Below are positions 45,128-53,800 of a stretch of 64,000 nucleotides of DNA, one piece after another. Position 1 is the stretch's first letter, and every line of letters starts with the position of its first letter. A program made the position numbers and the translations under genes. Origin of the DNA: Pirellulaceae bacterium (GTDB lineage: Bacteria > Planctomycetota > Planctomycetia > Pirellulales > Pirellulaceae); contig BPJU01000004.1 in NCBI GenBank assembly GCA_026004775.1, forward strand, positions 306,154 to 370,153. The letters run 5' to 3'. The notes beneath the pieces were generated by a model. The model saw nothing but the letters and a program-made list of their open reading frames with translations, searched no databases and was not told where the DNA came from.

Positions 45128-46381
45128 CTATACCCGAATCAGTAACTGCAACAGCAAGTTCCCCGCAGAACCGGTCACAAGGGTCATCAGCCCGGCCAGA
45201 CCGACAGCCGTGGCCACGGTCAATCCCATTTCGCACCCCAGAATGCTGCGAATGCGCGACGGGGATGTGCCCAGTTTCACGAGAGTTTCGATTTCACGGC
45301 GGCGCAGTTTCACCGTAAGGGAAAAGATAAGTGCCACAGCCAGCAGCGTGGCTGCCACCACCAACAACAGCCCCGCCAGAACGTACCGCTTCACCGTAAA
45401 GACGGTCTCCATCAACTGAGAAATCACATCTTCTGGGACTATCAGTTGCTGATTGTCGTCCGGCAAGGTAAATCGCCCCAACAAGAGAGTTCCGGCACGG
45501 TCATCGTGAGGTACCACCAGGATGGCCGTCAGCGGGAATTGATCCGCATCGCCGTGAAAATGGAATTGAGAAATATTTTCCGGCGTAATTTCGTTGTACT
45601 GCACGACCGACGCATTGGCGGTAATCTCACTGTCCGTGCGACTCAAGACTTTTTCCTGCGCCTCGGGGTCCAGCAAATCCTGGTGCCCGTGACCCAGACC
45701 GGCTATCACCCAGGACGTTTTGACGTCTACAAATACCGCCCTGTCGTCTGGATTGCCGGTGGGGCGAAGAACCCCCACCACGTGCATTTTCAAAGGATAA
45801 ACCCCAGCCAGATCGGAAATCGATTCCGGAGTACTTATAAGTATATCACCCGGTGCAAGGTTTAATCGCCGCGCCACTTCCGAACCTATCACACACTCGC
45901 CCAACATTCCGAACCACCTTCCCTCGGCTAATGCCAGTTGGCGGAAGGTAAAGTAGTCCAGCGAAGTTCCCACGATGGGATAACCCCGAGCTTGAAATCG
46001 AACGAAAAGGGGTATCGACCACTTCACCAGTTGCCTGTCCAGGCGGCTCGCCGCCCCGGCGGGAAGCGCGGGCGGGATTCTCGCGTCGAAATAGAGCGAA
46101 TTGAGCACCAACTCCAGCGGGCTGCCACGGGCGCCTAGCAGGAGCGGAGTGAGCCGAGCACGCTCCATCAGGCGATGTCGGGCTTGCACCACCAGCACCT
46201 GGAGGGCGGAAGGCAGGTAAAATACTACTGCCATACTGGCCACCAATAACACTGTCCTCCATCGGTGATAAAGCAAATAGCGTGTTGCCAGGTATAAGGT
46301 GTCCAACATAGATTGCACGACTTGCGCCGTCCCGTTGTCGATTGTTTCATGCGGAACCTTATTCACGGCGGTGCCGGACAT
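45128..46381 (-). CDS. ABC transporter permease, FtsX/MacB-like
   Basis: 417 residues and last gene of a four-gene operon. The protein has one N-terminal transmembrane helix (about 45-65 counting from 46381), a large extracytoplasmic MacB-like domain (about 90-325) and three C-terminal helices, the pattern of FtsX/LolC/MacB permeases. The E-I-E-T-L-V-K-L-G-T-S-P-S-R-I-R coupling segment between helices and G-C-E-M-G-L near the end are typical. ATG 46381 directly follows the upstream gene's stop (46385-46387), with an internal ATG 46309 as alternative. Together with the ATP-binding protein it should export a lipoprotein, peptide or lipid. Substrate unknown. Confidence 0.87.
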   Translation of the reverse strand: MSGTAVNKVPHETIDNGTAQVVQSMLDTLYLATRYLLYHRWRTVLLVASMAVVFYLPSALQVLVVQARHRLMERARLTPLLLGARGSPLELVLNSLYFDARIPPALPAGAASRLDRQLVKWSIPLFVRFQARGYPIVGTSLDYFTFRQLALAEGRWFGMLGECVIGSEVARRLNLAPGDILISTPESISDLAGVYPLKMHVVGVLRPTGNPDDRAVFVDVKTSWVIAGLGHGHQDLLDPEAQEKVLSRTDSEITANASVVQYNEITPENISQFHFHGDADQFPLTAILVVPHDDRAGTLLLGRFTLPDDNQQLIVPEDVISQLMETVFTVKRYVLAGLLLVVAATLLAVALIFSLTVKLRRREIETLVKLGTSPSRIRSILGCEMGLTVATAVGLAGLMTLVTGSAGNLLLQLLIRV

Positions 46382-46384
46382 CTG

Positions 46385-46867
46385 TCAAATACGATAGTAA
46401 ATCGGATAACGTCGTTGGCGTGGTTTTTCGGGGGCCTTGGGAATCCAGTAGTGGAAAAAGAGCCAAGTTATAACGAGGGGCAACACGAATGCAGCGATGA
46501 AAATAGCGAAATACACGATTATTTTTTCAACCGGAGTTTGAAGGGGCACTGCTTGTAAAGCCATTGCGCAAACTACTCCAAGAAAACCTGCAAGGAGTGT
46601 TAAAACAATTATTACCAGTGATATCAAGAAGGAAACGACAAATACTCGAACTTTGTGCATGGCCGACAAAGCCGCTTCCGCTTGGTGATGCCGGCGGGCG
46701 ACCAGCACCGTGCGCAACAGTGAGGGAATGGCCACCACGCCGAAGCAAATCCCCAGCGGCAGGAACAAACGACACAGAGCCGCCGCCACCCCAACCAGAC
46801 TCGTCAGCAACAGCAAACTGCTGAGTTTCACTTGCATCGTGCCAGCACCATTACTCACCGCGGTCAC
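46385..46867 (-). CDS. Four-helix membrane protein of the ABC operon
   Basis: 160 residues, GTG start at 46867. Four hydrophobic segments at about 12-32, 34-52, 70-100 and 118-142, with a short charged C-terminus (P-K-A-P-E-K-P-R-Q-R-R-Y). No ABC permease motif, so it is not an EAA-type component. It follows the 88-residue gene with three bases between stop and start and precedes the permease with three bases. Probably an accessory component of the transporter; unknown family. Confidence 0.75.
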   Translation of the reverse strand: MTAVSNGAGTMQVKLSSLLLLTSLVGVAAALCRLFLPLGICFGVVAIPSLLRTVLVARRHHQAEAALSAMHKVRVFVVSFLISLVIIVLTLLAGFLGVVCAMALQAVPLQTPVEKIIVYFAIFIAAFVLPLVITWLFFHYWIPKAPEKPRQRRYPIYYRI

Positions 46868-46870
46868 GTT

Positions 46871-47137
46871 TCATGCAACGAGTTGAAGCAACAACACGAT
46901 TCCGCAGAAAATCCCGGCCGCGGGCCGCACGGCAAACGGCCCAAATGCCACGCAGCCCCAACGTATGAGAAATATAGCGAGTGCAAGTTTGCCAGACCAG
47001 TCTTCCTGGCTGAACGCGTGCCGGCGGCCCGCTGAGAAAGCATGCGCCCAACCAACCCCGATCCGGACGCCGTAAATCGCCGCTTGCTCGCGGATCGGCC
47101 CGGCGCGCCGGGACAACCGGTGCCCGCGACGGGTCAT
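46871..47137 (-). CDS. Small membrane protein translationally coupled to the ABC ATPase
   Basis: 88 residues. The ATG (47137-47135) overlaps the TGA of the ABC ATPase gene (47136-47134) in the ATGA form that usually means coupled translation. The first 40 residues are basic and soluble; the last 40 have two hydrophobic segments (A-L-A-I-F-L-I-R-W-G-C-V-A-F and A-A-G-I-F-C-G-I-V-L-L-L-Q). Its stop is followed after three bases by the next gene. Such tight packing makes it a genuine gene despite the lack of a known family. Likely accessory to the transporter. Confidence 0.7.
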   Translation of the reverse strand: MTRRGHRLSRRAGPIREQAAIYGVRIGVGWAHAFSAGRRHAFSQEDWSGKLALAIFLIRWGCVAFGPFAVRPAAGIFCGIVLLLQLVA

Positions 47138-47853
47138 CGTACGTCAAGCGGCCTGGGGAGCGGAGCCTTATCATGGCCCGCAGCGGCCCACGAGACCAGT
47201 TGGGTGATATCGAGCACCTGGTGGAAATAGAGCAGCAATTGGTGGTCGTGCGTGGCTACAATGAGAGTGGCCGCGCCGGATTGTACTCGCTCCAAGAACA
47301 GCGATAGCACCTGTTGTTTAGCGGCCGGGTCGAGGTTGCCGGTCGGTTCGTCGGCCAAAATGAGGCGCGGATCCAGCAGTAACGCGCGGCCTACCGCCAC
47401 GCGCTGTCGCTCTCCTTGCGACAAGGCACGAGGATAGCGATCCAGTTTATCCGACAGCCCCAACCGTTCGGCCAGATACCTCGCCGTCTGCCTCTTTTCG
47501 GCCGCGCGTGGCAATCTCTTCCCCAAACGACACGGGATCAACAAGTTTTCAAAAACAGTCAAATGATCGAGCAACTCAAACTCTTGAAACACCAGCCCCA
47601 GGGAAGCCAGGCGGAAGCGGCGACGCGCCCGCTCCGATAGCCCGGCAAGGTTCATCTGGCCCACGCGCACCGAGCCTCGCTGCGGCAAGTAAATCCCGGC
47701 CAAAAGATGCAGCAGCGTTGTCTTGCCTGAGCCGCTTGGACCGACCAATGCCACGCTCTGGCCCGCCGGTACAACCCACGACGGGATATCCAGGCGGAAC
47801 CCGCCCCGCGGGTAGGAAAACGATAGGTTTGCCACTTCGATCAAAAAAGCCAC
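47134..47853 (-). CDS. ABC transporter ATP-binding protein, LolD/MacB type
   Basis: 239 residues. Motifs intact: Walker A G-P-S-G-S-G-K-T-T, Q-loop V-F-Q-E-F, signature L-S-Q-G-E-R-Q-R, Walker B L-I-L-A-D-E-P-T-G-N-L-D, and H-loop A-T-H-D. The D-E-P-T-G-N-L-D form and short length are those of the LolD/FtsE/MacB subfamily. GTG start at 47853 with GGAGAG nine bases upstream. It is the first gene of the operon with two small membrane proteins and an FtsX-type permease, so the complex powers export or lipid handling at the inner membrane. Confidence 0.93.
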   Translation of the reverse strand: MAFLIEVANLSFSYPRGGFRLDIPSWVVPAGQSVALVGPSGSGKTTLLHLLAGIYLPQRGSVRVGQMNLAGLSERARRRFRLASLGLVFQEFELLDHLTVFENLLIPCRLGKRLPRAAEKRQTARYLAERLGLSDKLDRYPRALSQGERQRVAVGRALLLDPRLILADEPTGNLDPAAKQQVLSLFLERVQSGAATLIVATHDHQLLLYFHQVLDITQLVSWAAAGHDKAPLPRPLDVR

Positions 47854-47926
47854 CGCCGCTCGCTCTCCTGCACCCGCGGGCGATGCCGCGCTTATCGCGA
47901 ATCAGTGAGCCGAACACGAATACCGG

Positions 47927-49183
47927 CTATTCAAGCTCCTTAATACTAATATGACGGAATTCTACCGGATCGGAATGGCCTGCAAACCCGAAATAACCTC
48001 GAGTACGATCCTTGCCGGGGTGCGGGCGATTCCCCATAAATTCCGTTACTTTGGACAGGTCGGCATCGAGAATAACCGTACCGTTCAGCTCCACGCGCAC
48101 CGTGGAACCTTTCACGGTAACCTCTTGGTAGTTCCATTGTCCCGCCGGCCGCAAATAACCCCGGTGGGCCGCCACCATGCCATAGGCTGAACCGTGGTAT
48201 TGGCGAGGGTCAAGCCGCGCGTAACGAGGATGTTCGTTATCTAACACCTGAAGCTCGCACATTCCCGAATAAGCCGGATCGCCCTCTCCCGGATACCGGA
48301 TCGCCAAGCCGTTGTTTCCACCCGGAGGAAGCCGGAATTCCAATCGCACAATGAAATCCCCATATTCTTTGGTGGTATAGAGTGTGCCTCCCTTGCCGGG
48401 TTTGCACACAATGGCACCATCTTTTACTTCGTAACTGTCCGTCGCTCCTTGCCAGCCTTCCAAGGTTTTGCCGTCGAAAATCGGAGTAAAGCCTGCCTGG
48501 GCGTCGTCGCGGCGCAAGATTCGGATAGCTTCGTCCGGCGGGATTTCTCGCACAAAGATGTTCCGCCAGCGAATCTCGCCGCCATGCGTCTGGAGCTGAA
48601 TAAAACCCCTGGGGAAAAGCGGCCGGCTGCGGTCCCAGTAGTTTTCCATGATGGCGCCGTCGACCACCAACTGGTCGTTCAGCCACACCCAGGTCCGAGC
48701 ACCGACCTGAATGATGCGGAAACGATTCCACTCGCCGAACGGTTTGTCGGCTTTCACCAGCGGATCCTTGCCGGGTGCTCCGGGGCTGTTGTTCCACAGG
48801 CCGCCGGAGCCTTTGTCGGCGCCGAGCCGGAATTTGGCTTCTTCGGTGGGATCCCAAATCTGCACTTGAGGTGTCGCTCGCAAGTAGATGCCGCTGTCGG
48901 CCCGAGGGACCGTCTTGTAATCGATCCACAACTCGATATCCCCAAACTCTTCCTCCGTCGTCAGGTACGGGCCCTGGCCGTCATTCACCAGCTCACCGTT
49001 TTCAATTCTCCAGTGCTTGACGGCCTCGGCCCATTCGGCTTCCTTCCGCTGCCGGCGTTCCTCGTCCGACATCTCCTTCCATTTGCGTGGATCGAAGTGG
49101 GGCAGGGCAAACCAGCCGGAGAAATCGCGACCGTTAAACAACGCTCGAAAGCCGGGCGGCGGCTGATTGTTTTCCTGTGCCAC
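47927..49183 (-). CDS. Double DUF1080 (3-keto-disaccharide hydrolase-like) protein, signal peptide frameshifted
   Basis: 418 residues from GTG 49183. Two DUF1080 jelly-roll domains: the first (about 8-215) with F-N-G-R-D-F-S-G-W and S-G-I-Y-L-R-A-T, the second (about 235-415) with F-D-G-K-T-L-E-G-W, G-N-N-G-L-A-I-R-Y and Y-G-S-A-Y-G-M-like segments (H-G-S-A-Y-G-M). The fold is a concanavalin-type domain; the family is named for 3-keto-disaccharide hydrolases. The mature part begins at A-Q-E-N-N-Q. The bases just upstream encode a signal peptide (V-L-G-T-A-L-L-V-A-W-G-L-G-S-Q-L-A-V-A) in the same frame, but the frame then meets a stop. A start (ATG 49256) with a ribosome site lies in the frame offset by one base. 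Confidence 0.85.
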   Translation of the reverse strand: MAQENNQPPPGFRALFNGRDFSGWFALPHFDPRKWKEMSDEERRQRKEAEWAEAVKHWRIENGELVNDGQGPYLTTEEEFGDIELWIDYKTVPRADSGIYLRATPQVQIWDPTEEAKFRLGADKGSGGLWNNSPGAPGKDPLVKADKPFGEWNRFRIIQVGARTWVWLNDQLVVDGAIMENYWDRSRPLFPRGFIQLQTHGGEIRWRNIFVREIPPDEAIRILRRDDAQAGFTPIFDGKTLEGWQGATDSYEVKDGAIVCKPGKGGTLYTTKEYGDFIVRLEFRLPPGGNNGLAIRYPGEGDPAYSGMCELQVLDNEHPRYARLDPRQYHGSAYGMVAAHRGYLRPAGQWNYQEVTVKGSTVRVELNGTVILDADLSKVTEFMGNRPHPGKDRTRGYFGFAGHSDPVEFRHISIKELE

Positions 49184-49259
49184 CGCAAGTTGCGAACCAA
49201 GCCCCCACGCGACGAGAAGTGCGGTCCCAAGAACTCCGGCGCAACAACCACCACATCAC

Positions 49260-49638
49260 GGCTGATACTCCTGGTCAACGGGGCCAACTTTCTTGTTACT
49301 CGCGACCCGCCAACACGCGCATCGCATCAATTGTCTCTTATGGTAGCCGGGCCACCGCTTCTCTGCCACCCTCTCCTGAGCAGGCTCTCGAAGGGCGACA
49401 TTGCTCCCGGCACGGTCGTCCGCCGCCTGGCCGGTGCCCTCGACACTCCCCCGACACCGGAATCCCGCCACTCGTTAACAGCGGATAATGGAGGTGATTC
49501 GCTTGATCTGTCAAATGATTTGCCTTCGGGGTAGCGAAGCGCTATAGTGAACCGCAGGGATCGAAGTGTGCCCGGGACAGTCGCGTCCGGCCCATCGGCC
49601 ACCCGAACAGCCGGCTATCTGCGTACAAGGAACGTCTC
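49260..49638. other. Divergent intergenic region upstream of the type VII-like operon
   Basis: 379 bases between the DUF1080 gene (minus) and the WXG100 gene (plus). It contains a plausible plus-strand promoter at 49520-49548. No other gene is supported. Confidence 0.5.
49520..49548 (+). promoter_or_regulatory. Sigma70-like promoter of the WXG100-FtsK operon
   Basis: TTGCCT (49520-49525) and TATAGT (49543-49548) are separated by exactly 17 bases, four and five of six matches to consensus. The start of transcription would be near 49555, about 84 bases before ATG 49639. It is the only good promoter on this strand before the four-gene cassette. Confidence 0.5.
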
Positions 49639-49911
49639 ATGCCTCAAGCCATCGTCGATCCGGAAGAGCTGCGGCAATTTGCCCGTGTGCTGAAACGGTT
49701 CAACCAGGAACTGCGCGAGCAGACGGCCGTTTTGGCTCATCGGCTTGCCGCGTTAGGCAGCACCTGGCGCGACCAGGAGCACCAGAAGTTCGTCGAGTCC
49801 TTCGAACACCAAATGGCGGCACTTGCCCAATTCCAAGCGGCTATCGACGAATATGTGCCCTTTTTGCTGCGAAAAGCGGCACATATCGACGAATACCTCC
49901 AGTCGTCATGA
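49639..49911 (+). CDS. WXG100 / ESAT-6-like small secreted-type protein
   Basis: 90 residues, the size typical of WXG100 proteins. Two amphipathic helices are separated by a turn with G-S-T-W-R-D-Q-E-H-Q-K-F: Trp43 is the conserved residue, but the usual W-x-G is W-x-D here, a variant also met in planctomycete WXG100s. The first helix (about 8-38) and second helix (about 50-86) are rich in Ala, Gln and Glu. WXG100 proteins form helical-hairpin dimers and are substrates or components of type VII secretion, driven by FtsK/SpoIIIE-type ATPases. An FtsK gene follows three genes later. AAGGA lies seven bases upstream of the start. Its stop overlaps the next start (ATGA). Confidence 0.85.
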   Translation: MPQAIVDPEELRQFARVLKRFNQELREQTAVLAHRLAALGSTWRDQEHQKFVESFEHQMAALAQFQAAIDEYVPFLLRKAAHIDEYLQSS

Positions 49912-50567
49912 CGTCTTGCGGGCGGACGGGTATGGTCGGACCAAAGGCTGAGGTGCGATCGGTTGAGGCTCTGGTGCAGTTCCGCCAGGCCCTTGTCGGG
50001 TTTGGCCAGGAAGTCGCCGGTGCAGCGGATCTGGTGGAGGCTGAATTGCACCGCGTTCGGCAGTGGATCGAAGTGGAACAGGTTCAATACTGGAAACATG
50101 CGGTTGACGAAGCCGAACAGCGGCTGGCCGAAGCACGCGTGGAACTGGAACGAGCTGAGACGACCAGCCGGCCGGAGGATCGCCCCAGTTGCCACGTGCA
50201 ACGCAAACTCTACGAGCTTGCCAAGCGAAGGTTGTCCTATTGCGAACACCAACTGCGGGTGGTGAAACATTGGCGCGGACTGTTGGAACGCGAAATGCAT
50301 AATCTCGCGGGTCGCATCGGCAAGTTGCGGGACGTGGCGGACATCGATGTCGCGCGAGCCGTAGCCACTCTGGATCGCCACATCCAGGCTCTGCGCGATT
50401 ACCTCGCCACGAGCGGCCCGGCTACCAGCGCACCCGCTTCTCCGCTTCCGCCGCCGGACAGTGCATCCCGGCTTCCGCCACTCGGACCGCCACGTGTTTC
50501 CGAGCCGGATTCCATGCCCGATCCGCGAACTCCGTTGTCGGATAATGCATCCCATGAAAAGAGATAG
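49908..50567 (+). CDS. Coiled-coil protein of the type VII-like cassette
   Basis: 219 residues. The ATG overlaps the WXG100 stop (ATGA at 49908-49911); ATG 49932 is an alternative. The first 165 residues are almost fully helical (S-V-E-A-L-V-Q-F-R-Q-A-L, Y-W-K-H-A-V-D-E-A-E-Q-R-L-A-E-A-R and K-L-Y-E-L-A-K-R-R-L-S-Y-C), probably an antiparallel coiled coil. The last 50 residues are Pro/Ser/Ala-rich and disordered. No signal peptide or transmembrane helix. The residue pattern Y-W-K near 60 is also seen in planctomycete genes next to WXG100. Likely a chaperone or substrate for the secretion ATPase; this is inference from context. Confidence 0.72.
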   Translation: MTSCGRTGMVGPKAEVRSVEALVQFRQALVGFGQEVAGAADLVEAELHRVRQWIEVEQVQYWKHAVDEAEQRLAEARVELERAETTSRPEDRPSCHVQRKLYELAKRRLSYCEHQLRVVKHWRGLLEREMHNLAGRIGKLRDVADIDVARAVATLDRHIQALRDYLATSGPATSAPASPLPPPDSASRLPPLGPPRVSEPDSMPDPRTPLSDNASHEKR

Positions 50568-50579
50568 GGAGGCGGAACG

Positions 50580-50837
50580 ATGCCGAAGGCCGATCTCTAT
50601 TCACCGGCGGCCCTGCTGCGTCGTGCAGTGGCGCGATTGAAAGAAAGCTGGGAGCACACGCGCTCGTACTGGCAGGATACGACGTGCCAGGTATTTGCTA
50701 GTGACCGATTGGACCCTCTGTTACCAGAAATCCAACTTGCCGTCACTGAATTGGATAAGTTCACCGAATTGCTCCGCGAGGCAGAACGTGCCTGCGCCGA
50801 CGAACTCCATGCCAGCCAGGAAAATAACGTGTTGTAG
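50580..50837 (+). CDS. Second WXG100-like small protein
   Basis: 85 residues. A first helix (about 8-28) leads to R-S-Y-W-Q-D-T-T-C-Q-V-F (Trp31), and a second helix follows (about 45-78: Q-L-A-V-T-E-L-D-K-F-T-E-L-L-R-E-A). The W-x-D-x3-Q-x-F pattern matches that of the WXG100 protein three genes' length away (Trp43: W-R-D-Q-E-H-Q-K-F), at the same place between two helices. This supports a WXG100 fold, though overall similarity is low. GGGAGG seven bases upstream gives it the best ribosome site of the cassette, so it should be highly translated. It may be a heterodimer partner of the first. Confidence 0.72.
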   Translation: MPKADLYSPAALLRRAVARLKESWEHTRSYWQDTTCQVFASDRLDPLLPEIQLAVTELDKFTELLREAERACADELHASQENNVL

Positions 50838-50875
50838 CAGAGCGTGTTAAAAAAGCGGCTTAACCGCAATGCGAG

Positions 50876-53800
50876 GTGGTGTCAATGGTGAAAAGAAACA
50901 TGGTAGAATCTATCACCTTGGAAGATTCTAACCCGGCAGTTGCGGCGCTGGCGGAAGATAGTGTGGCGCGATGGTGGGAGGAAGTCGAGCAGATAAAGGC
51001 GGTACACCAGCGGACTTGTTTCGAATGGCAGCAGGCACTGGCGTCCCGCGGAACACGGATGTTGCAGGCGGACAGTGAGTTTCATCGGCATCGAGAGAAA
51101 ATCGAACAGGAATATGGTGCCGAATTGCAAAATCTCACGGCCGGGCGCGAACGAGCCGAACGGGAAGCAAGGAAAGCGTATGAGGACCGGCTGCGGGAGG
51201 CGGAAGGTCGGCGCGGGCGTTCGCGGCAGGAGGCCGAAACCTGCCGGCAGAACCGCCTGCGTGCGCTCGAGGAGGATGTCCGACTACGCTCGGAACAATT
51301 GCAAGAACGCTTCGCGCACCAAAACCGCGAACTGGCCGCAGCTCATGCCGCCTGGCTGCAACAATGGCAGGAGCGTTCCGCGCGGCTGGAGACCGCCCGC
51401 AACCAGATGGCGGCCCAGGTCGGTCGATGGTCGTTGAACGCAGAAACCATAGATTTCCGGCATACTATCGCGCAGCAAGCTCAAGAAATATCCTGGCAAC
51501 AATTCGACGCCGCACTGGCGGCGGCTCAGTCGAAGTTCTACCGATTGCAAGCCCATCCACTGGCCCGGTTTCTGGCCGAAGGGTGGGCGGTGCTGGTGGG
51601 CATTGCCTTCGGTCTGGCATCGCTTTATCCCGCCGTTGCGTACTTCGGACCGACCAGCCTGTGGTGGCTGGTTGTTACCGTCGGTAGCGGATTCGGTGGC
51701 GGCTGGCTAAGCCGCTGGCTGATTCTGCGCTGGATGGCCGCGTACGCTTCCAAGCGATTGCCGGAAGTCCGAGCCGATCTGGCTCGAGCTCGCTGGCAAC
51801 TCGATCAACTGCGCGACCACGCCGAACGGAAACTCGCTAACCGCCAGGCGGATCTCCAGCGGTGGCTCCAGGGCGAACAATTGCGCCTGGAATCGTCACG
51901 ACAAACAATCCTCCAGGAAATCCAGCAGCGGTACGAGCAGGAGCTTCAAGTCGCCGAACAGGAGTATCACGCTCTTCGTGACGACGCCCAGCGGCAGCTC
52001 AACGCCCGGCTCGAGGCAATACGGCTCGACTACGAACCCCGGCAGCAAAGCTGTCGCGAGCAACTGCAACAACGTCTGGCCTTAATGCAAACGGAACATG
52101 CCCAGCGCTTGCGGCAGATCGAAGAGCGATTTCAGGCAGCGAAAGACGAGATCCGGCGGCGCTGGCAGGAAACCTGGCAGGCGTTTGTCCACCGACTGGA
52201 GCAGGCAGCGGGGATGGCCCGAAGGTACTATCGGCCTTGGCAGGAACTGGTCGGCGCCGGTTGCCCGCTGCCCGCCGAGATCGGGCGTATCGTACCGTTG
52301 GGTTGGATGCACCTTCAGTGGCAGATCGATCCGGCACTTGGCACGCAAGAATTACCGAACGTCGAATATCCCCTGCGGCTGCCCGTTTATCTTCAGTTAC
52401 CGGTGCGCGGATCGTTGCTAGTGGAATACGACGAACAAAGTCGCGAGTCGGTTATGCTCTTGCTCCAATCGGTAATGCTTCGCTGGCTGGTGGCTATGCC
52501 GCCGGGAAAACTCCGCTTTACGCTCATCGATCCGGTGGCACTCGGGCAGAGCTTCGCTCCGTTCATGCATTTGGCCGACTACGACGAACGCTTGATTCAT
52601 CACAGAATCTGGACAGATGCAGATCATATTCGACGCCGCCTGGTCGAACTGACAGAACATGTCGAAACGGTAATACAGAAGTATTTGAGAAACGAATATC
52701 ACTCGATCCACGACTATAATCTTCAAGCCGGCGAGCTGGCGGAACCCATTCAGTTAGTCGTAGTGGCAGACTTTCCGCAAGGTTTTTCGGATGAGTCTGC
52801 TCGGAAACTCGCCAGTTTGGCGATCAGCGGTCCGTCCTGTGGTGTATTTTTGCTGATGGCCATTGATCGGCGAGCCCGGTTGCCGGCCGGCCTGCGGCTT
52901 GCTGACTTTGCTCATTCGTCGCTTGTCTTGCAAGCACACGGCGGGCAGTTCCTTTGCCAGGGGGCGCCGGCCGGCTGCCGATTGGAAGTGGACGCAGCGC
53001 CGGCCTCCGAGGTTATGAATCAGATCGTGAGGCGGTGGGGACAAGCTGCCGTGGGGGCTGATCGAGTAGAAGTGCCGTTTTCGCGGGTGGTACCCGACAA
53101 GCAACAAAGGTGGAGCCAGTCAAGCCGCGCGGGGATCGAAGTTCCCGTGGGACAGTCCGGAGCGCATCGTTTGCAATGGCTCAAATTAGGCTCCGGTACG
53201 TCTCAGCATGTCGTCGTGGCAGGAAAAACGGGATCGGGAAAGTCAACCTTGTTCCATGCGGTTATCATCAGCGCTGCGCTACGCTACTCCCCGGCTGAAT
53301 TGGAGTTTTACCTGATCGACTTCAAGAAAGGGGTCGAGTTCAAGGATTATGCTGATTATCAACTGCCCCATGCAAGAGTGATTGCCATAGAAAGTGAAAG
53401 GGAGTTTGGAGTAAGTGTGCTGAAGAAGCTTGACGATGAGTTAGAGCGGCGCGGGCGGCTGTTTCGGGAGGCGGGCGTGCAGGAGATCGCTGCGTTTCGA
53501 GCTGCCCAGCCGCAGCAGATTCTGCCGCGCATTTTGGTGATCGTCGATGAATTCCAGGAGTTTTTTGTCAAGGAAGATGCTCTGGCTCGCGAGGCAGGAT
53601 TATTACTGGACCGGCTGGTGCGACAGGGCCGAGCATTCGGCATACACGTGGTGCTCGGTTCTCAAACGCTGTCGGGAGCTTACTCACTGGCGCGTAGTAC
53701 CCTCGGCCAGATAGCTGTCCGCATCGCGTTGCAATGCAGTGAAACGGACGCGCACCTGGTGTTGAGCGAAGACAACACCGCTGCGCGACTCTTGGCTCGT

